A DNA stretch of 64,000 nucleotides from Stomorhina lunata. Taxonomy: Eukaryota > Arthropoda > Insecta > Diptera > Rhiniidae. Each line of letters begins with the position of its first letter. Within the stretch, counting starts at the first letter, position 1. Below, piece by piece: positions 60,501 through 64,000 of the stretch. The translations under genes and the position numbers were made by a program. The notes beneath the pieces are model-generated. The model worked only from the letters and a program-made list of their open reading frames with translations. It had not been told where the DNA came from and did no database searches. The DNA lies in the NCBI GenBank assembly GCA_933228675.1, contig OW121742.1:113712555-113776554 (forward strand). Direction: 5' to 3'.

Positions 60501-61705
60501 CTGGTGGGAAGAGTTTTTTATAGAAAAGTTGCTGGTGGGAAGAGTTTTCTATAGAAAAGTTGCTGGTGGGAAGAGTTTTCTATAGAAAAGTTGCTGGTGG
60601 GGAGAGTTTTCTATAGAAAAGTTGCTGGTGGGAAGAGTTTTCTATAGAAAAGTTGCTGGTGGGAAGAGTTTTCTATAGAAAAGTTGCTAGTGGGAAGAGT
60701 TTTTTATAGACAAGTTGCTGGTGGGAAGAGTTTTCTATAGAAAAGTTGCTGGTGGGAAGAGTTTTCTATAGAAAAGTTGCTGGTGGGAAGAGTTTTCTAT
60801 AGAAAAGTTGCTGGTGGGAAGAGTTTTCTATAGAAAAGTTGCTGGTGGGAAGAGTTTTCTATAGAAAAGTTGCTGGTGGGAAGAGTTTTCTATAGAAAAG
60901 TTGCTGGTGGAAGAGTTTTTTATAGAAAAGTTGCTGGTGGGAAGAGTTTTCTATAGAAAAGTTGCTGGTGGGAAGAATTTTCTATAGAAAAGTTGCTGGT
61001 GGTAAGAGTTTTCTATAGAAAAGTTGCTGGTGGGAAGAGTTTTCTATAGGAAAGTTGCTGGTGGGAAGAGTTTTCTATAGAAAAGTTGCTGGTGGAAAGA
61101 GTTTTCTATAGAAAAGTTGCTGGTGGGAAGAGTTTTCTATAGAAAAGTTGCTGGTGGGAAGAGTTTTCTATAGAAAAGTTGCTGGTGGGAAGAGTTTTCT
61201 ATAGAAAAGTTGCTGGTGGGAAGAGTTTTCTATAGAAAAGTTGCTGGTGGGAAGAGTTTTCTATAGAAAAGTTGCTGGTGGGAAGAGTTTTCTATAGAAA
61301 AGTTGCTGGTGGGAAGAGTTTTCTATAGAAAAGTTGCTGGTGGGAAGAGTTTTCTATAGAAAAGTTGCTGGTGGGAAGAGTTTTCTATAGAAAAGTTGCT
61401 GGTGGGAAGAGTTTTCTATAGAAAAGTTGCTGGTGGGAAGAGTTTTCTATAGAAAAGTTGCTGGTGGGAAGAGTTTTCTATAGAAAAGTTGCTGGTGGGA
61501 AGAGTTTTCTATAGAAAAGTTGCTGGTGGGAAGATTTTTCTATAGAAAAGTTGCTGGTGGGAAGAGTTTTCTATAGAAAAGTTGCTGGTGGGAAGAGTTT
61601 TCTATAGAAAAGTTGCTGGTGGGAAGAGTTTTCTATAGAAAAGTTGCTGGTGGGAAGAGTTTTCTATAGAAAAGTTGCTGGTGGGAAGAGTTTTCTATAG
61701 AACAC
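60495..61705. repeat. 31-bp GTTGCTGGTGGG satellite
   Basis: About 39 highly uniform 31-bp units, AAGTTGCTGGTGGGAAGAG followed by TTTTCTATAGAA. Only scattered single-base changes occur (for example GGGGAGAG in unit 4 and GATTTT near 61,535). The unit is GC-richer than any other array here yet has the same 31-bp length and TTTTCTATAGAAAA palindrome as the arrays at 8-16 kb. It decays at 61,705-61,770. Confidence 0.97.
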
Positions 61706-61739
61706 TTTTCTATACAAATGTTCTTGATTGGAAGAGTCT

Positions 61740-63690
61740 TCTATACAAATGTTTCTAGTGGAAAACGATATATCTTCTCTTCCATACGTACCTTTATAAA
61801 AAGATGTATATCAAATTAAAAGGCAAAGTCTTAGTCTTTGCTCGTCTTTTTAGCTTTAAACCTAAAATGAGTAAGATAAGCAAAACTAAGTTATATTAGA
61901 TATTTTTACTCATTTTAGATCTCTGCCTAAATATGCAAATATATGCAGTTGTCTTTTATATGTGTGAAAAGCTGAGACTTAAGCCTTTAATATAATATAT
62001 ATTTCGTTCTAAAAGTATCGATAGATGAGATGATAAGTCCACCTTAATATAGAAATTCAAGATTTACAGCTTTAATTTCGGATTAATTTTTTGCATCTAT
62101 AATTTGAAATTTTATCTTCGCTTTCATACATACCTTTAGAGCAAAATAAATATTAAATTAAAGTCCCCAGTCGTAACTTTAAATTTGTTTCTATGAATGA
62201 TTGAATAATTTTAAAAGTTTAAGTATGATATATCTTCTTTTCCATATATATCTTTATAACAAAATGTATATCAAATTAAAGGCCAATGTCATAGCTCTCT
62301 ACTTGTCTATAAATCAACTACATATTTTTGCATATTTAGCTTTAAAACTAAAACGAGTAAAATATTCTTATATAAATTGACTTGTAAAATATGCTTATTA
62401 AGCAAAATAACAAGTTAGATCATTTCACTCATTTCAGATTTCTAGCAAAATATGCAAATATATGCAGTTGCTTTTTATACGTATGAAAAGCTGAGACTTA
62501 AGCCTTTAATTTGATATATATTTTGTTGTTAAAGTATTCAACGATGAAAGGATAAATCCACTTTTAGAAAGAAATATAAGATTTACGGCTTTAATGCTGG
62601 ATTGATTTAATGAATGAATAATTGTAAAATATATCTTCTCTTTTATAAATACCTTTATAACCAAATAAATATCAGATTAAAGTCCCTAATCGTAGCTTTC
62701 CATTTGTTTTTATGAATGAATAGTTATACAAGTTTAGGTATGATATATCTTCTCTTTCATATAAACCTTTATAACAAAATTTATATAAAATTTAAGGCTA
62801 ATATCTTCGATCTCTACTCGTGTACAATTCAACTGCATATATTTGCATATTAAGCTTTAAAGTTAAAAAAATTAAAATGATATAATTAAAGTTAATTTGT
62901 AAACTATGCCTCTTTAGCAAGATATTTGCATATGCATATGCCTTTAATTAGATATATAATTTGTTATTAAAGTATTCTTTTATGAGAAGATAAATCCACC
63001 TTAACATAGAAATACAAGACTGACAGCTTTAATGCTGGATTGATTTTATGAAAAAGTAATTTTAGATTATATCTTCTGTTCCATACATATCTTTTCAACA
63101 AAATAAATATCAGATTGAAGTTCCTAATCGTAGCTTTCCTTGTATTTCTATGAATGAAAGAATAATTATAAAAGTTTAGGTATGATATATCTTCTCTTGT
63201 GTGCATATCTTTGTGACGAAATGTATATCAAATTAAAGGTCTGTGACTTAGCTCTTTATTAATTTATAAATCAAGTGCATATTTTTGCATATTGAGCTGT
63301 AAAACCAGGATAAGTAAGATTATCTAATTTAGGTAAATTTGTAAAATATGCCTATTTAGCAAAATAATAAGTCAGATCAATTTACTTTTTTCACATTTTT
63401 GGCTAAATATGCAAATATATGCAGTTGTTTTTTATACGAATGAAAAGCTGAGACTCAAGCCTTTAATTTGATATATATTATGTTGTAAAAGTATTTATCT
63501 ATGAGAAGATTCATCCTAGAAATACATAATTTACAGCTTAAATGCTGGATTGTTTGGATGAATGAATATTTGTAAAAGTTTAGGTATAATATTCAACTCA
63601 AAATGAATTTCGGATTAAAATCCCTAATCGTAGCTTTCTATTTGGATACAGATCAACTGCATATATTTGCATATTTAGTCTAAAACCTAA
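61740..63690 (-). repeat. Inverted counterpart of the 170-bp repeat field
   Basis: The same family as 55,790-59,020 in opposite orientation: GCATATATTTGCATATT and TGCATATTTAGCTTTAAAAC recur, with GATATATCTTCTCTTCCATA and ATCAAATTAAAGGCCAATGT blocks. At least five inverted pairs are recognisable. Divergence between units is higher than in the left field. The minus frame 62,967-63,206 is a shadow. Confidence 0.85.
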
Positions 63691-64000
63691 ATTTATATTA
63701 TGAAGCCAAAATTTTGTCATACATTAAACCATCATTTATTACAGTTCTCTGCAAAACAATTAACTTTTTACTCTAATCATCTATTGTAGTCCAAAATGGG
63801 AATAACTATAAACGAAAATCAATCTTTTACAACACCAAACATGACACACATTTTCCAAAAGACTGGGGGCACTCATAGACTCATTCATTCATTCACTCAT
63901 TCATCACATTGAGTCATTAGGGGGCAAACAAGAACTTTTCAAATCTAAACATTTTAATTAATTTTCATTCATAAAAAAAGAAAATTTCAGCACATCATAT
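63691..64000. other. Right-edge spacer
   Basis: About 310 bp with a small CATTCATTCACTCATTCATC low-complexity run (63,882-63,904). No gene is visible. Confidence 0.4.

Noticed and set aside
1..64000. tRNA, rRNA or known microRNA genes
   Set aside because: I looked for the T-loop GGTTCRAATCC pattern and obvious conserved RNA hairpins and saw none; a covariance-model scan was not possible here.

Overview
The window is AT-rich, contains intron-bearing coding sequence, and carries a DINE-1/Helentron-like element, a LOA/I/R1-type non-LTR retrotransposon and very large simple satellites. Together with the one recognisable gene, a commissureless (comm) homologue, this points to a higher fly (Schizophora). 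A calyptrate such as a blowfly or muscid seems most likely, but that is inference. No bacterial, plasmid or CRISPR features are present.

Only one gene is well supported: comm. It has a GAGA-rich upstream region and a TATA-like/initiator pair near 35,028-35,062, and a 5' UTR of about 500 nt with several short upstream ORFs. Exon 1 codes from 35,562 to 36,087, a 3,990-bp GT-AG intron follows, and exon 2 runs from 40,078 to 40,688. The joined product is 378 aa with one membrane span and the paired PY motifs PPCY and LPTY, which in flies recruit Nedd4 and sort Robo to endosomes in commissural axons. Weaker coding signals are a minus-strand exon-like frame cut by the left edge (1-272), a frameshifted remnant (29,345-29,586) and an orphan frame (54,168-54,407).

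Roughly half of the window is tandem repeat, in about eleven arrays of different families. They are: a 7-bp satellite (3.2-6.7 kb, about 3.2 kb of it without a single mismatch), two 31-bp arrays (8.1-10.2 and 11.7-16.25 kb), a ~135-bp array (18.4-21.4 kb), a 35/46-bp array (22.9-25.7 kb), a 28-29-bp array (30.3-32.6 kb), a 41-bp array just 3' of comm (41.7-44.2 kb), a 33-bp array (50.5-54.15 kb), head-to-head ~170-bp monomers (55.8-59.0 and, inverted, 61.7-63.7 kb) and another 31-bp array (60.5-61.7 kb). A diffuse 300-600-bp repeat lies inside the comm intron in one orientation and 3' of comm (45.1-49.4 kb) in the other.

The most striking pattern is that most of these otherwise unrelated satellites are built from dyad-symmetric (hairpin-forming) units, and several share a CTATAG-centred palindrome with a period near 30 bp. 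Transposons date some arrays: a DINE-like element sits inside the 33-bp satellite, and a 5'-truncated LINE with a 12-bp target duplication sits inside the repeat 3' of comm. Potential regulatory DNA near comm includes a cluster of TGACA/TGTCA inverted pairs at 49.56-49.73 kb and a duplicated nuclear-receptor-type cassette at 48.75 and 49.30 kb.
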